Assembly: GCA_002347605.1 (NCBI GenBank)
Contig: DDXN01000016.1
Location: forward strand, 1 to 46,753
Source of the DNA: Candidatus Dojkabacteria bacterium UBA2259
GTDB taxonomy: Bacteria; Patescibacteriota; Dojkabacteria; SC72
DNA length: 46,753 bases
Direction: 5' to 3'
Part shown: positions 32,776-41,085 of the stretch, one piece after another
Position numbering within the stretch: position 1 is the first letter of the stretch
Layout of the letters: each line of letters opens with the position of its first letter
The notes under the pieces: generated by a model
Database searches by the model: none
What the model saw: only the letters and a program-made list of their open reading frames with translations
What the model was told of the DNA's origin: nothing
Translations under genes and position numbers: made by a program

Positions 32776-34563
32776 ATGAGAAATCTCACGTATGCACAAC
32801 TTAGAAATGAATATATAAATTTCTTCAAGAGTAAGAATCATATTGAAATACCAAACGCTCCGTTAATACCAGAGGATGACCCATCTGTTCTTTTCGTGAA
32901 TGCCGGAATGTTCCCCCTAGTACCCTTTCTCAAGGGGGAGAAACATCCTCTTGGAAACAGGTTAACGAATTCTCAAAGATGTGTTAGGACTGTAGATATT
33001 GATGTAGTGGGAGACTGCTCACACTGTACTGCTTTCGAAATGTTGGGCAATTGGTCTCTAAATGATTACTTCAAGAAGGAAGCTATAGAAATGACAATGG
33101 AATTTTTCATTGAAGTACTTGAATTCAACATTAACAGAATATATGCATCTGTATTTGGAGGTGAGAGTAATATCCCCAAAGACACAGTCTCAATTGATGC
33201 ATGGAAAGATATCTTCTCAAGATACGGTATAGATACCAAAGTTGGTAATAATGAAAGAATACAAGAGTATGGAAAAGCAAATAACTGGTGGGAATTAAGT
33301 ACTGGAGGACCTTGTGGACCTGATTCAGAGATATTTTTTGATACAGGTAAAAAACCCTGTGGAAATAACTGCCATATTAACTGTAATTGTGGAAAATATA
33401 TAGAGATAGGAAACAATGTCTTTATGGAGTACCTCTTAGAAAACGGTATGTATCTTCCATTAGGAAGACATAATGTAGATTTTGGTGGTGGCCTTGAAAG
33501 ACTTGCTATGATTTCTCAAAATGTTGAATCTGTATATGAAACAGATATATACAAACCAATACTTAACAAAATAATTGAGATATCAAATATCCAAAATATC
33601 CAATCTCAAAGAATAATAGTTGACCATATTAAAGCCTCCACATGGATAGTAATGGATGGAGTTACTCCCTCAAACAATATGCAAGGATATGTACTCAGAA
33701 GATTAATCAGAAGAGCAATGAGACATGCGAAAAGCTTGGGTATAGAGGGTAATTTCACTAGAACAATTGGAGATATATGTATCAACCAATTCCAAGAAAT
33801 ATTTCCTAAATTAGAACAAAAGAGAGAGGAAATATTAAACATACTTGAACAAGAAGAACAGAAGTTTAATATGACACTTCAAAAGGGTCTAAAAGAATTA
33901 GATTCGTTAATCGAAAAAGAAACTTCAATCTCAGGAGAAGACATATTCCAAATGTATGAGACATATGGATTACCAAAAGAAGTAACAGAGGAGATACTTT
34001 CAGAAAAAGAAGTTGCAGTTACTGACATTGAAGGGTTCGAAAGAGCAAAAAATCTTCACCAAGAAAAATCGAGAACTTCCTCTTTGGGAATGTTTAAGGG
34101 TGGATTATCCGACAATTCGGAAATGTCAATAAAATACCATACTGCAACACATCTACTTTTAGCTGCACTTAGAAAGACTCTAGGTGAACATATCTACCAG
34201 AAAGGAAGCAATATTACCCCAAATCGATTAAGATTAGATTTCCCAAATGAGAGTAAATTAACTGAAGAACAAATTAAAGAAATTGAAGATATAATAAATG
34301 ATGTCATACAGAAAGGCTTACCCATTACATATGAAGAAACCTCTAAAGAAGATGCCCTTAAGTTAGTTTCTTTTGCAGCATTCCAAGAGAAGTATGGGGA
34401 TACCGTGAAGATATATTACATAGGAGAAAAAGACGATCCCTTCTCCATTGAGATATGCAATGGACCTCACGTATCAAATACCTCTGTTTTAGGTAGATTT
34501 AAAATAGTACAGCAAGAAAATATTGGTGCTGGAATAAAGAGAATAAAAGCAATACTAGAATAA
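32776..34563 (+). CDS. alaS: Alanyl-tRNA synthetase, short form without the C-Ala domain
   Basis: AlaRS charges tRNA-Ala. At 595 residues it is much shorter than the usual 850-880. The class II core (about 1-240) has FVNAGMFPLVPFLKGE, TNSQRCVRTVDIDVVGDC and FEMLGNWS, then GGGLERLAMIS. The tRNA-recognition helical region follows. The editing domain (about 450-595) keeps HTATH and CNGPH (usually CGGTH), ending GAGIKRIKAILE. The C-terminal dimerisation/C-Ala part is missing, with a natural TAA and no leftover downstream. A Cys-rich insert PCGNNCHINCNCGKY (about 194-208) looks like a metal site. It leads an alaS-ruvX-mltG-LCP-holA cluster. Confidence 0.94.
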   Translation: MRNLTYAQLRNEYINFFKSKNHIEIPNAPLIPEDDPSVLFVNAGMFPLVPFLKGEKHPLGNRLTNSQRCVRTVDIDVVGDCSHCTAFEMLGNWSLNDYFKKEAIEMTMEFFIEVLEFNINRIYASVFGGESNIPKDTVSIDAWKDIFSRYGIDTKVGNNERIQEYGKANNWWELSTGGPCGPDSEIFFDTGKKPCGNNCHINCNCGKYIEIGNNVFMEYLLENGMYLPLGRHNVDFGGGLERLAMISQNVESVYETDIYKPILNKIIEISNIQNIQSQRIIVDHIKASTWIVMDGVTPSNNMQGYVLRRLIRRAMRHAKSLGIEGNFTRTIGDICINQFQEIFPKLEQKREEILNILEQEEQKFNMTLQKGLKELDSLIEKETSISGEDIFQMYETYGLPKEVTEEILSEKEVAVTDIEGFERAKNLHQEKSRTSSLGMFKGGLSDNSEMSIKYHTATHLLLAALRKTLGEHIYQKGSNITPNRLRLDFPNESKLTEEQIKEIEDIINDVIQKGLPITYEETSKEDALKLVSFAAFQEKYGDTVKIYYIGEKDDPFSIEICNGPHVSNTSVLGRFKIVQQENIGAGIKRIKAILE

Positions 34564-34565
34564 TT

Positions 34566-35018
34566 ATGCAAATAGAAAAACCCATACTAGCAATAGATTA
34601 CGGTGAGAAAAATATAGGATTAGCAATATCTGATAGTAAAGGCATTATTGCAACCCCTCTGGATGTACTAAGGATTACAAAAAGAAGAGGACTTGATGAA
34701 ATCTTTGATGATATTTTGATAATTACTCAAGAGTACAGAGTAAAAACTATTCTCCTTGGTAAACCCCAAAAGTTTAAGAGTACATATATTAAATCAATAG
34801 AGAAAATAGATACTTTCGCAAAGAAACTCTCTCAATTAACCAACATACCTGTAATATTTCAAGACGAAAGCTATTCTACAATTCAGGCTCAAAATATGCT
34901 ACTATCTCTTGGACAAAGTAGTAAATCTACAAAGGGAAAAATTGATATGATATCGGCAGCAGTGTTTCTTCAAGATTTTCTAAATTCTAAACAGAAAGAA
35001 AATGAAAAGCATAATTAA
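34566..35018 (+). CDS. ruvX: YqgF/RuvX-family putative Holliday junction resolvase / pre-16S rRNA nuclease
   Basis: The family has an RNase H-like fold and is linked to 16S rRNA 5' processing and proposed junction resolution. The 150 residues contain ILAIDYGEKNIGLAISD (first catalytic Asp), the mid motif KTILLGKPQ, FQDESYSTIQAQNML with its Glu, and KGKIDMISAAVFLQDFL with the last Asp. Length and active-site acids are normal. It starts 2 bases after alaS and overlaps mltG by 17 bases; the alaS-yqgF-mltG order is widespread in bacteria. Confidence 0.93.
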   Translation: MQIEKPILAIDYGEKNIGLAISDSKGIIATPLDVLRITKRRGLDEIFDDILIITQEYRVKTILLGKPQKFKSTYIKSIEKIDTFAKKLSQLTNIPVIFQDESYSTIQAQNMLLSLGQSSKSTKGKIDMISAAVFLQDFLNSKQKENEKHN

Positions 35019-36000
35019 AATATTTCTTCTTGCTCTAGTTACCGTAGGCCTCGTTATATTTCTAGCAAAGAAGAGCTATGACTCTGTTATTAATCAACCT
35101 AATGGAGATAGTACAGAGAAAGTTACATTACAGATTTTGTCTGGTGAGTCTACCGATTCAATAATACAAAAACTTGTTTCTTCTGGAATACTGAAAGAGA
35201 AGTGGACCAACTATTTTAGAATATATCTAAAATTAAATGACCTTGCCCAAAAAATACAGGCTGGTACATATGAGATACCTAAAAATCTAAATATAAAAGA
35301 GATAGCCCAAACCATACAACAATCAAAAGGTTTAGATATTTGGGTAACAATACCAGAGGGCTTAAGAAAAGATGAAATTGCCCAGATACTAAGTACTGAG
35401 CTACTTAAGGGATCAAATACAACATTTAACAAAGAGCAGTTTCTTCTTTTAACTACAGATACCACTTTCATATCTTCACTTAGTTTCCCATATACGCTTA
35501 CAGACTTGGAGGGATATCTCTTCCCAGATAAATACGCTTTTGCTGTTGATGAGAGTACAGAAGACGTATTAATAAAACTGATTAACAACTTCAAAAGTAA
35601 GGTTGGAATTGCTGATACATACGAAGATATCATCGTTGCTAGTATGGTGGAAAGAGAGGGACGTTCATCTGAAGATAGGCCAATGATTGCAGATATCATT
35701 CTCAAAAGATACAAAGAGGGATGGCTACTACAAATATGTGCAACAATTCTTTATGCAAAAAAAGATTGGACTCATGTAATTACAAAATCTGACAAAGAAG
35801 AAGATAATCCATACAATACTTACAAGAACCCAGGGCTCCCAATTACCCCAATCTGTAATCCTGGATTAGAGGCTATCAATGCTGTAAGAAATCCTCAATC
35901 GAATCCATACTACTTCTACATACATGACCCAGAAGGAAATATCCACTATGGGAAAACGTTAAGTGAACATAATAGCAATATAGAGAAATATCTTAATTAA
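35002..36000 (+). CDS. mltG: Endolytic murein transglycosylase MltG (YceG)
   Basis: MltG cleaves nascent glycan strands and sets their length. The 332 residues have one N-terminal transmembrane helix (about 5-23) and a LysM-like segment (about 40-100). The YceG core contains DLEGYLFPDKYAF, the catalytic Glu region ASMVEREGRSSEDRPMIAD, and the end region YNTYKNPGLPITPICNPGLE then YYFYIHDPEGNIHYGKT. The usual LQSDPTV element reads LLQICATILY, a small departure. It overlaps ruvX by 17 bases and precedes the LCP gene by 17 bases, so wall-synthesis genes follow alaS as a unit. Confidence 0.93.
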   Translation: MKSIIKIFLLALVTVGLVIFLAKKSYDSVINQPNGDSTEKVTLQILSGESTDSIIQKLVSSGILKEKWTNYFRIYLKLNDLAQKIQAGTYEIPKNLNIKEIAQTIQQSKGLDIWVTIPEGLRKDEIAQILSTELLKGSNTTFNKEQFLLLTTDTTFISSLSFPYTLTDLEGYLFPDKYAFAVDESTEDVLIKLINNFKSKVGIADTYEDIIVASMVEREGRSSEDRPMIADIILKRYKEGWLLQICATILYAKKDWTHVITKSDKEEDNPYNTYKNPGLPITPICNPGLEAINAVRNPQSNPYYFYIHDPEGNIHYGKTLSEHNSNIEKYLN

Positions 36001-36017
36001 ATACACAACTCTGCTCA

Positions 36018-37457
36018 ATGGGTGTAACAATAAACATTAAAGATAATGATTCTCCAAAAGTTAAATCTTTTAGGTTGAAAAAAGGTAAGGAGAAATCACA
36101 GAAGAAAAAATCTTGGATTTTTTATCCTCTTTCAATAATCTTAATAGGAATAATTGGAACCACTCTCTATTTCGGATACAAGGGATACAAAGTAGGCAAA
36201 GATATCGGTTTTAATTTTTCACCTGGTAAACTCATCGAGAAAAAGAAAGACCCCGAATTAAAAAAAGATAGTACAGGGATATATACCAATGTACTTTTAG
36301 TTGGAGTAGACACAAGAGATAACACTAAACTACTCAATACAGATGTCATTATAGTAGCCTCGTATAACCACCAAACTAGAGATATTGTAATGATATCAAT
36401 ACCAAGAGATTTCTATGCTCAGGTAAATCCAGATAGGGTTGCATTTAGTAAAATTAATTCTGCATACTCAATTAATGAAAGAAAAAAGGAAGGGAACGGA
36501 TTAGTTGTCCTAGAAGAGATAGTTGAAGAGATTGTAGGATTAGAGATCCAGTATCATGCAATGATAAATTTTAAAGGTTTTGTTGATCTAATAGATTCTG
36601 TTGGAGGAGTATATGTTAACGTTGAAAATAGCTTTACCGATTACAAATATCCATTAGGTAACAGCTATCAAAAAATATCTTTTATCGCTGGACCACAACT
36701 AATGGATGGAGAAACAGCACTAAAATATGCAAGATCCAGACACTCACAACAGAATGGGGAGGGATCAGATTATGCTAGAGCAAGAAGACAACAGAAATTA
36801 ATAGATGCCTTTATGGACAAACTTCTAAGCACTGAAACCCTTCTTAATCCAACTAAATTAATGTCTCTACTAAGTTCTGTTCAAAACAATTTGACAGTTT
36901 CTGAATTCTCTTTGGAAGATGTTCAAGCAGGCATAAATATATTGAAATCTCTAAACAGTGAAGATTCCACTTTTAATACCTACTCCTTTGTGCTAGATCC
37001 TACAATAGGGAACTATACTCTAATAACTTCTAAGGTGGAAGTCGGCACCTATGGTATTGGACCAAAAGAGGGGCTAGGAAAATATACAAAGATAAATGAA
37101 TACTTCAAATTAGCCCAAGCCTACCCCCCACTATACTCAGAGAAGCCTTCAATATATACATATGATATTGGGTTAGGAAAACAGAATGCTACTACAAAAA
37201 CACAAGAGCTACAGAAGAAATTTAAATATCTAAGTATTAGATTCCAAGGAACTAAGCTTACAGACAAGGAAGGTATATATATTTATTCCAACAGTACTGA
37301 CAAGTTCACAAGCTCTGTAGCCATGCTATCTGAATATCTCAATACAAACAACATTACAAAACCAGAGTACTTAACTACTAATACCTCAGGAGATATCTCT
37401 ATCCTTTTTGGAAAAGAGATAGTTGTTGAAGAAATTACTCAACCAGTTACAGAATAG
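36018..37457 (+). CDS. LytR-CpsA-Psr (LCP) family protein
   Basis: LCP proteins transfer glycopolymers from lipid carriers to peptidoglycan. The 479 residues have a basic cytoplasmic start and one transmembrane helix (about 33-55). The LCP domain (about 90-265) carries VLLVGVDTRDNTKLLNTDVII, MISIPRDFYAQV and ALKYARSRHSQQNGEGSDY followed by ARARRQQKLIDAF; these Asp/Arg positions bind the pyrophosphate. A further extracellular domain (about 380-470) resembles the LytR_C type. It sits between mltG and holA (2-base gap). Acceptor and polymer are unknown. Confidence 0.92.
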   Translation: MGVTINIKDNDSPKVKSFRLKKGKEKSQKKKSWIFYPLSIILIGIIGTTLYFGYKGYKVGKDIGFNFSPGKLIEKKKDPELKKDSTGIYTNVLLVGVDTRDNTKLLNTDVIIVASYNHQTRDIVMISIPRDFYAQVNPDRVAFSKINSAYSINERKKEGNGLVVLEEIVEEIVGLEIQYHAMINFKGFVDLIDSVGGVYVNVENSFTDYKYPLGNSYQKISFIAGPQLMDGETALKYARSRHSQQNGEGSDYARARRQQKLIDAFMDKLLSTETLLNPTKLMSLLSSVQNNLTVSEFSLEDVQAGINILKSLNSEDSTFNTYSFVLDPTIGNYTLITSKVEVGTYGIGPKEGLGKYTKINEYFKLAQAYPPLYSEKPSIYTYDIGLGKQNATTKTQELQKKFKYLSIRFQGTKLTDKEGIYIYSNSTDKFTSSVAMLSEYLNTNNITKPEYLTTNTSGDISILFGKEIVVEEITQPVTE

Positions 37458-37459
37458 AA

Positions 37460-38389
37460 ATGTATAAACTATACATAGGAAACGAAACATATCTCTCACT
37501 CAGTAACGCCAGATTATCTATTGAAGAGCTACTTAAAAAGGGAACTTTCGAATATATAGCTATTGATGGAGAAAAAACCGAAAGCTCTACTATCATAGAC
37601 ATCCTCTCCTCTCAATCACTGTTTAATACTCCTAGGATAATATTTTTAAAAAGACTTTACAGGAACAAAGATAGAGAGAACCTAATACCCTATGTCTTAG
37701 AATACCTAGAAAGAGACAGTGATAGCTATACTATCCTATGGGAAGACCAGAAAGTGAATTCAATAACTAAGTATGTTAAATTCTTCAAATCGAGGAATCT
37801 GTTAGTTGAGTATAACAAACTCAGTAAACCATCCTTTGTTAAATACGCCAAGGACAGATGTAAAACATATGGTTTAAAGATTGATACTACTCTAGTTACT
37901 AAACTTTCACAATACTCCAACTATGATACACAGAGATTAGAGAATAATATAAAAAAACTTCTACTCATAACAGATAGCGATTGTATTACTCAAAAGGATT
38001 TGGATGAAATAATACAAAACACCCTACAGGAAGACATATGGAAACTACTTGATGAAATCAATTCAGTTGATGGCAAACCATTAACTACTCTAGAGAAAAT
38101 CCTAAATCAACAGGTTGATCCTAAATATATATTCCCTATGATTGCAAGAAACATGAGATTAATTGCTTTAACAAAATATCTAACAACAAATAACTATCCA
38201 TATGGTGAAATTGCTTCAATATTAAAAATACCCCCATTTACTGTAAAACCATTAATAGAGGCCTGTAACAAATATGACTGGGGAAAAATTAAAAACAAAT
38301 ATGAGAAATTGTCTAATCTAGACTATGAAATTAAGGTTGGGAGAATAGATCCTAAACTTGGTCTTACCCTCTTTTGTACAACAATATAA
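37460..38389 (+). CDS. holA: DNA polymerase III delta subunit
   Basis: The delta subunit opens the sliding clamp within the clamp loader. The 309 residues match HolA in length and pattern. An N-terminal module (LYIGNETYLSLSNARLSIEELL) is followed by LSSQSLFNTPRIIFLKRL, the inactive AAA-like part with YTILWEDQKV, and a lid/collar region with YDTQRLENNIKKLLL and PKYIFPMIARNMRLIAL. No Walker motif is present, as expected for delta. It is the last gene of the alaS cluster, 2 bases after the LCP gene. Confidence 0.9.
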   Translation: MYKLYIGNETYLSLSNARLSIEELLKKGTFEYIAIDGEKTESSTIIDILSSQSLFNTPRIIFLKRLYRNKDRENLIPYVLEYLERDSDSYTILWEDQKVNSITKYVKFFKSRNLLVEYNKLSKPSFVKYAKDRCKTYGLKIDTTLVTKLSQYSNYDTQRLENNIKKLLLITDSDCITQKDLDEIIQNTLQEDIWKLLDEINSVDGKPLTTLEKILNQQVDPKYIFPMIARNMRLIALTKYLTTNNYPYGEIASILKIPPFTVKPLIEACNKYDWGKIKNKYEKLSNLDYEIKVGRIDPKLGLTLFCTTI

Positions 38390-38398
38390 ATACTCTTG

Positions 38399-38428
38399 TT
38401 GACATTAATACTCATATTCTCATAAACT
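38399..38428 (+). promoter_or_regulatory. Promoter of the DUF11-type surface protein gene
   Basis: A perfect TTGACA (38399-38404), an 18-base spacer and TAAACT (38423-38428) lie in the 84-base gap after holA. Transcription would start near 38435 with a leader of about 38 bases. Confidence 0.55.
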
Positions 38429-38473
38429 CTATGTATACAATGAACATTTTATCTGAATAGATGCTACGCTTAA

Positions 38474-40213
38474 ATGGAGAGACAGGACAGAGGTACTAAA
38501 AAAATATTAAAAGTTTTAATCGCCATTGGTGTAATACTAATACTGGCTCTAATAGCTGCTTTAGTATATTTTTTCCTCATTAAAGATCGAGCTCAAGATG
38601 AAGAGGATTTAGACAACATTACCTGTGGTTGCTATATGATTGATCCGAGTGTAGTAAATGAGTGTGGAGATCCCAAGAGGGCATTTCTTTTCAATTTAAA
38701 CACAGTCTCTTCTGACCAAGCGTGTAGTGCAAAGTGTGATATTAACGATATAGCGGATAACTTACTAAACAGTACTACTCCAAAAGACTCATACAAAAGC
38801 TGTACTGTAAGAAGTATTTCTGATACTAGATGTGAGAACATGATCCTCAAAGATCAAGATGGAAAACTAATCACCGGAAGAATTAAGCCAACAGACACAA
38901 TAAATGCTCAAGCAACCTTTGATAAATCAACCTATGTTGATTATACATTCAAGATCAATACTGAAAGCACTACTCCAGACAAAGTCGATGGAAATAAAAT
39001 TACAAAAGAGATTTCAGATTTCCAGGGTAAAACCTCTATGGAAATAATTGCTACTGCAAATGATGCACAAGGAGAAGCAATTAACTCTATTGTTTGTAGA
39101 AGAGTTGTTGATATTCAAACAGCAGTATCCAGTATGGTAACTGGTATGACTGCAATAACAGAGCAACAGACAGATGGTAAAACAAAAATATCTCAGATAA
39201 CAATATCAGTTGGTCAGTTAATTAGCAGTAATATTAAAATAAGGTACTCTTTTAGTGGTAGCTACCTACCATTAACAGCCGTAGATGGTATTACTTCAGA
39301 ACCTGAAAAAGGTACTCTTACTATGTCCAAACTCGATCTCTATGACCCTAATAATTTTAGTAGCGAGTCTTTTAATATACTCAATAGCCACATTGGTGAT
39401 TTAGAAATAACAGCAGAGGTCTTTCAAAATGATATAAGTATAGGGAGTGCAACTACTTCTGTTAAATTCATTGATACATCACAGCAAGAGCAACCAGAGG
39501 AACCAATCACAGATGATGACAAATCAAATTTCTTGGCTACTAAAACGGTAGCACAATCATGCTTAGAGAGAACAGAGGGCAGTAATACAGCGATATACAC
39601 AATCTCAGTTAAGAATAATAAAACAGTAACAGATAGTATCACCTCTATAAAAGATAAATTACCACTTGGATTCACATATGTAGCAGATAGCTCATCAATA
39701 AACGGGACTTCTACTACAGATACAGGAATTGTTACAGTAACAACCATAGGGCAATCCCAAGAAGTTGTATGGCAACCATCAACACCATGGAGTGTTGATA
39801 GCAACGGTACCTTAACCATTGCATTCTCAGCTATTGTTACCTCAAACACAATAACTGGACAAAATTTGAATGAGATAATAGTCAATCCAGTTGAAATACC
39901 ACTAGATCCAGCTACACTTAGATCTCAGGTATACGTGATAGTTGCTCAAGATTGTGAGAACATAACGGAGGAAGAGGAAGAAATTCCACAGACAGGTATT
40001 TTTGATAGCTTCGTGGTAAGAATATCACTAGGTATGTTAATACTTCTAACAGGCTGGTTAGTATACACAAGACCAGAGGGAAATGTAATATCAGAAACAA
40101 TACTGAATTCAAGAATGTATGGAGAGTACGAACATGCAAAAAATAGAGTAATAAATCCTAAGAAATATTTTGAAGAGAAAATACTAAGAAAAAAATCTAA
40201 AGTGAATCGATAG
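38474..40213 (+). CDS. DUF11-type surface protein with an IPQTG sorting-like motif
   Basis: The product is 579 residues. An N-terminal transmembrane anchor (about 15-38) is followed by a Cys-rich region (about 50-125, ITCGCYMIDPSVVNECGD and CSAKCD). Two beta-rich Ig-like regions and a DUF11-like domain (about 355-490, IYTISVKNNKTVTDSIT and LPLGFTYVADSSSING) come next. A Glu-rich spacer leads to IPQTG (504-508), then a hydrophobic helix (about 515-532). A 44-residue basic tail ends the protein, much longer than in classical LPxTG signals. It may be a substrate of the sortase at 28745-29539, but a plain two-anchor topology is also possible. Its 3' end overlaps the convergent gene by 17 bases. 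Confidence 0.7.
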   Translation: MERQDRGTKKILKVLIAIGVILILALIAALVYFFLIKDRAQDEEDLDNITCGCYMIDPSVVNECGDPKRAFLFNLNTVSSDQACSAKCDINDIADNLLNSTTPKDSYKSCTVRSISDTRCENMILKDQDGKLITGRIKPTDTINAQATFDKSTYVDYTFKINTESTTPDKVDGNKITKEISDFQGKTSMEIIATANDAQGEAINSIVCRRVVDIQTAVSSMVTGMTAITEQQTDGKTKISQITISVGQLISSNIKIRYSFSGSYLPLTAVDGITSEPEKGTLTMSKLDLYDPNNFSSESFNILNSHIGDLEITAEVFQNDISIGSATTSVKFIDTSQQEQPEEPITDDDKSNFLATKTVAQSCLERTEGSNTAIYTISVKNNKTVTDSITSIKDKLPLGFTYVADSSSINGTSTTDTGIVTVTTIGQSQEVVWQPSTPWSVDSNGTLTIAFSAIVTSNTITGQNLNEIIVNPVEIPLDPATLRSQVYVIVAQDCENITEEEEEIPQTGIFDSFVVRISLGMLILLTGWLVYTRPEGNVISETILNSRMYGEYEHAKNRVINPKKYFEEKILRKKSKVNR

Positions 40214-40595
40214 AAAATTGTAATGGTAAACCATCTTTACCAAAACTAATCCCATTTGAAACAATTGAAAAGTAATACCTCTTTGAACTCAGAAGCCCTC
40301 TTAACGTTACACTGTGGTCTTTACTCTCTGTCTCATTTTCTAAATCTATGGAAACCATATCTAAACCTCTCATCTCTTTACCATACAGAATATATCCTGA
40401 ACACTTCTCTTTACTCTTCCAAGATATAACAGAAGTGTTCTCCTCCACCTCCCCCTTCTTTATCTGCACATTATATGGTACGCATCCCTCCACATACACA
40501 GCATCCTCAGAACCAGATACTTTGTATACAAACAGTGCTATAACAACTACAAGTACACCTAATATCCCAATTGTAATATACCAATTACTCTTCAT
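40197..40595 (-). CDS. Small anchored protein with one FnIII-like module
   Basis: From ATG 40595 the product is 132 residues. It has one N-terminal transmembrane helix (about 5-24, YITIGILGVLVVVIALFVY), the motif GCVPYNVQIKKG, and a single FnIII-like module with VISWKSKEKCSGYILYG, HSVTLRGLLSSKRYYFSI and SNGISFGKDG. The same module pattern occurs twice in the FnIII protein of the VirB6-like cluster. It overlaps the end of the preceding gene by 11 bases. A TTG four codons upstream is a weaker start. The ligand is unknown. Confidence 0.7.
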   Translation of the reverse strand: MKSNWYITIGILGVLVVVIALFVYKVSGSEDAVYVEGCVPYNVQIKKGEVEENTSVISWKSKEKCSGYILYGKEMRGLDMVSIDLENETESKDHSVTLRGLLSSKRYYFSIVSNGISFGKDGLPLQFSIDSL

Positions 40596-40989
40596 TCTCT
40601 TGGACAATAATATAATCTGTTAATTTAGAACTACCAGTTAAACTCCGTACTACTATCTCTATTTTATGAGTCCCAATATCCGAAACTTGTGGAACCCCAT
40701 ATATATATTTCTCCTGAGTCACACCAAGCCAATTTACACCCCCTATCTCTATTTCTACCTCATCTATATCACATCCCACCACTCTTGGAAAGAAGAAATA
40801 CTCCTCTCCCGGATGTCCAACAATTGGAATCATATTAACAATATACGGAGTGCATTCCTCAATGACACTTTCACTAACCCCTTTCACCTCCTCCTTACCC
40901 TTGCGTATTAGGTATACAGAGAGGGTAATTGCAATAGCAGGAATTAAGGTAACAAAAATGGTAAAAAGTACTTTTTTTATTCCAACCAT
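40585..40989 (-). CDS. Small anchored extracytoplasmic protein, possible paralogue of its neighbour
   Basis: From ATG 40989 the product is 134 residues: one N-terminal transmembrane helix (about 7-27, LFTIFVTLIPAIAITLSVYL) and a beta-rich outside domain. It begins ECTPYIVNMIP, like GCVPYNVQIKK of the next gene, with a second Cys further on (VVGCDIDEVEIEIGG), so a disulphide is likely. I recognise no named family. It has a strong promoter (40998-41026) that shares its -35 region with the rpsT promoter on the other strand. It forms a two-gene unit with the FnIII-like gene. Confidence 0.65.
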   Translation of the reverse strand: MVGIKKVLFTIFVTLIPAIAITLSVYLIRKGKEEVKGVSESVIEECTPYIVNMIPIVGHPGEEYFFFPRVVGCDIDEVEIEIGGVNWLGVTQEKYIYGVPQVSDIGTHKIEIVVRSLTGSSKLTDYIIVQENEE

Positions 40990-40997
40990 ATTAAGAT

Positions 40998-41026
40998 AGT
41001 GTATCAATAAAATTTTCTGTTTACAA
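40998..41026 (-). promoter_or_regulatory. Promoter of the two small anchored-protein genes
   Basis: The minus strand has TTGTAA (41021-41026), a 17-base spacer and TACACT (40998-41003) preceded by TGA (extended -10). Eight bases lie between it and ATG 40989. The -35 hexamer overlaps that of the rpsT promoter by 5 bases. Confidence 0.65.
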
Positions 41027-41048
41027 ACTTCTTGTCAGTATATATAAT
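41020..41048 (+). promoter_or_regulatory. Promoter of rpsT
   Basis: TTTACA (41020-41025), a 17-base spacer and a perfect TATAAT (41043-41048). The start would be near 41055, leaving a leader of about 31 bases without a clear Shine-Dalgarno sequence. Confidence 0.75.
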
Positions 41049-41085
41049 AAGAAACAGTTATCAATCATTTAATTATACATACACA

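Noticed and set aside
32771..32779. Minimal two-codon frame ATGAAATGA overlapping the alaS start
   Set aside because: The predicted transcription start (6-7 bases after TATAAT) lies downstream of this ATG, so it would probably not be in the mRNA.
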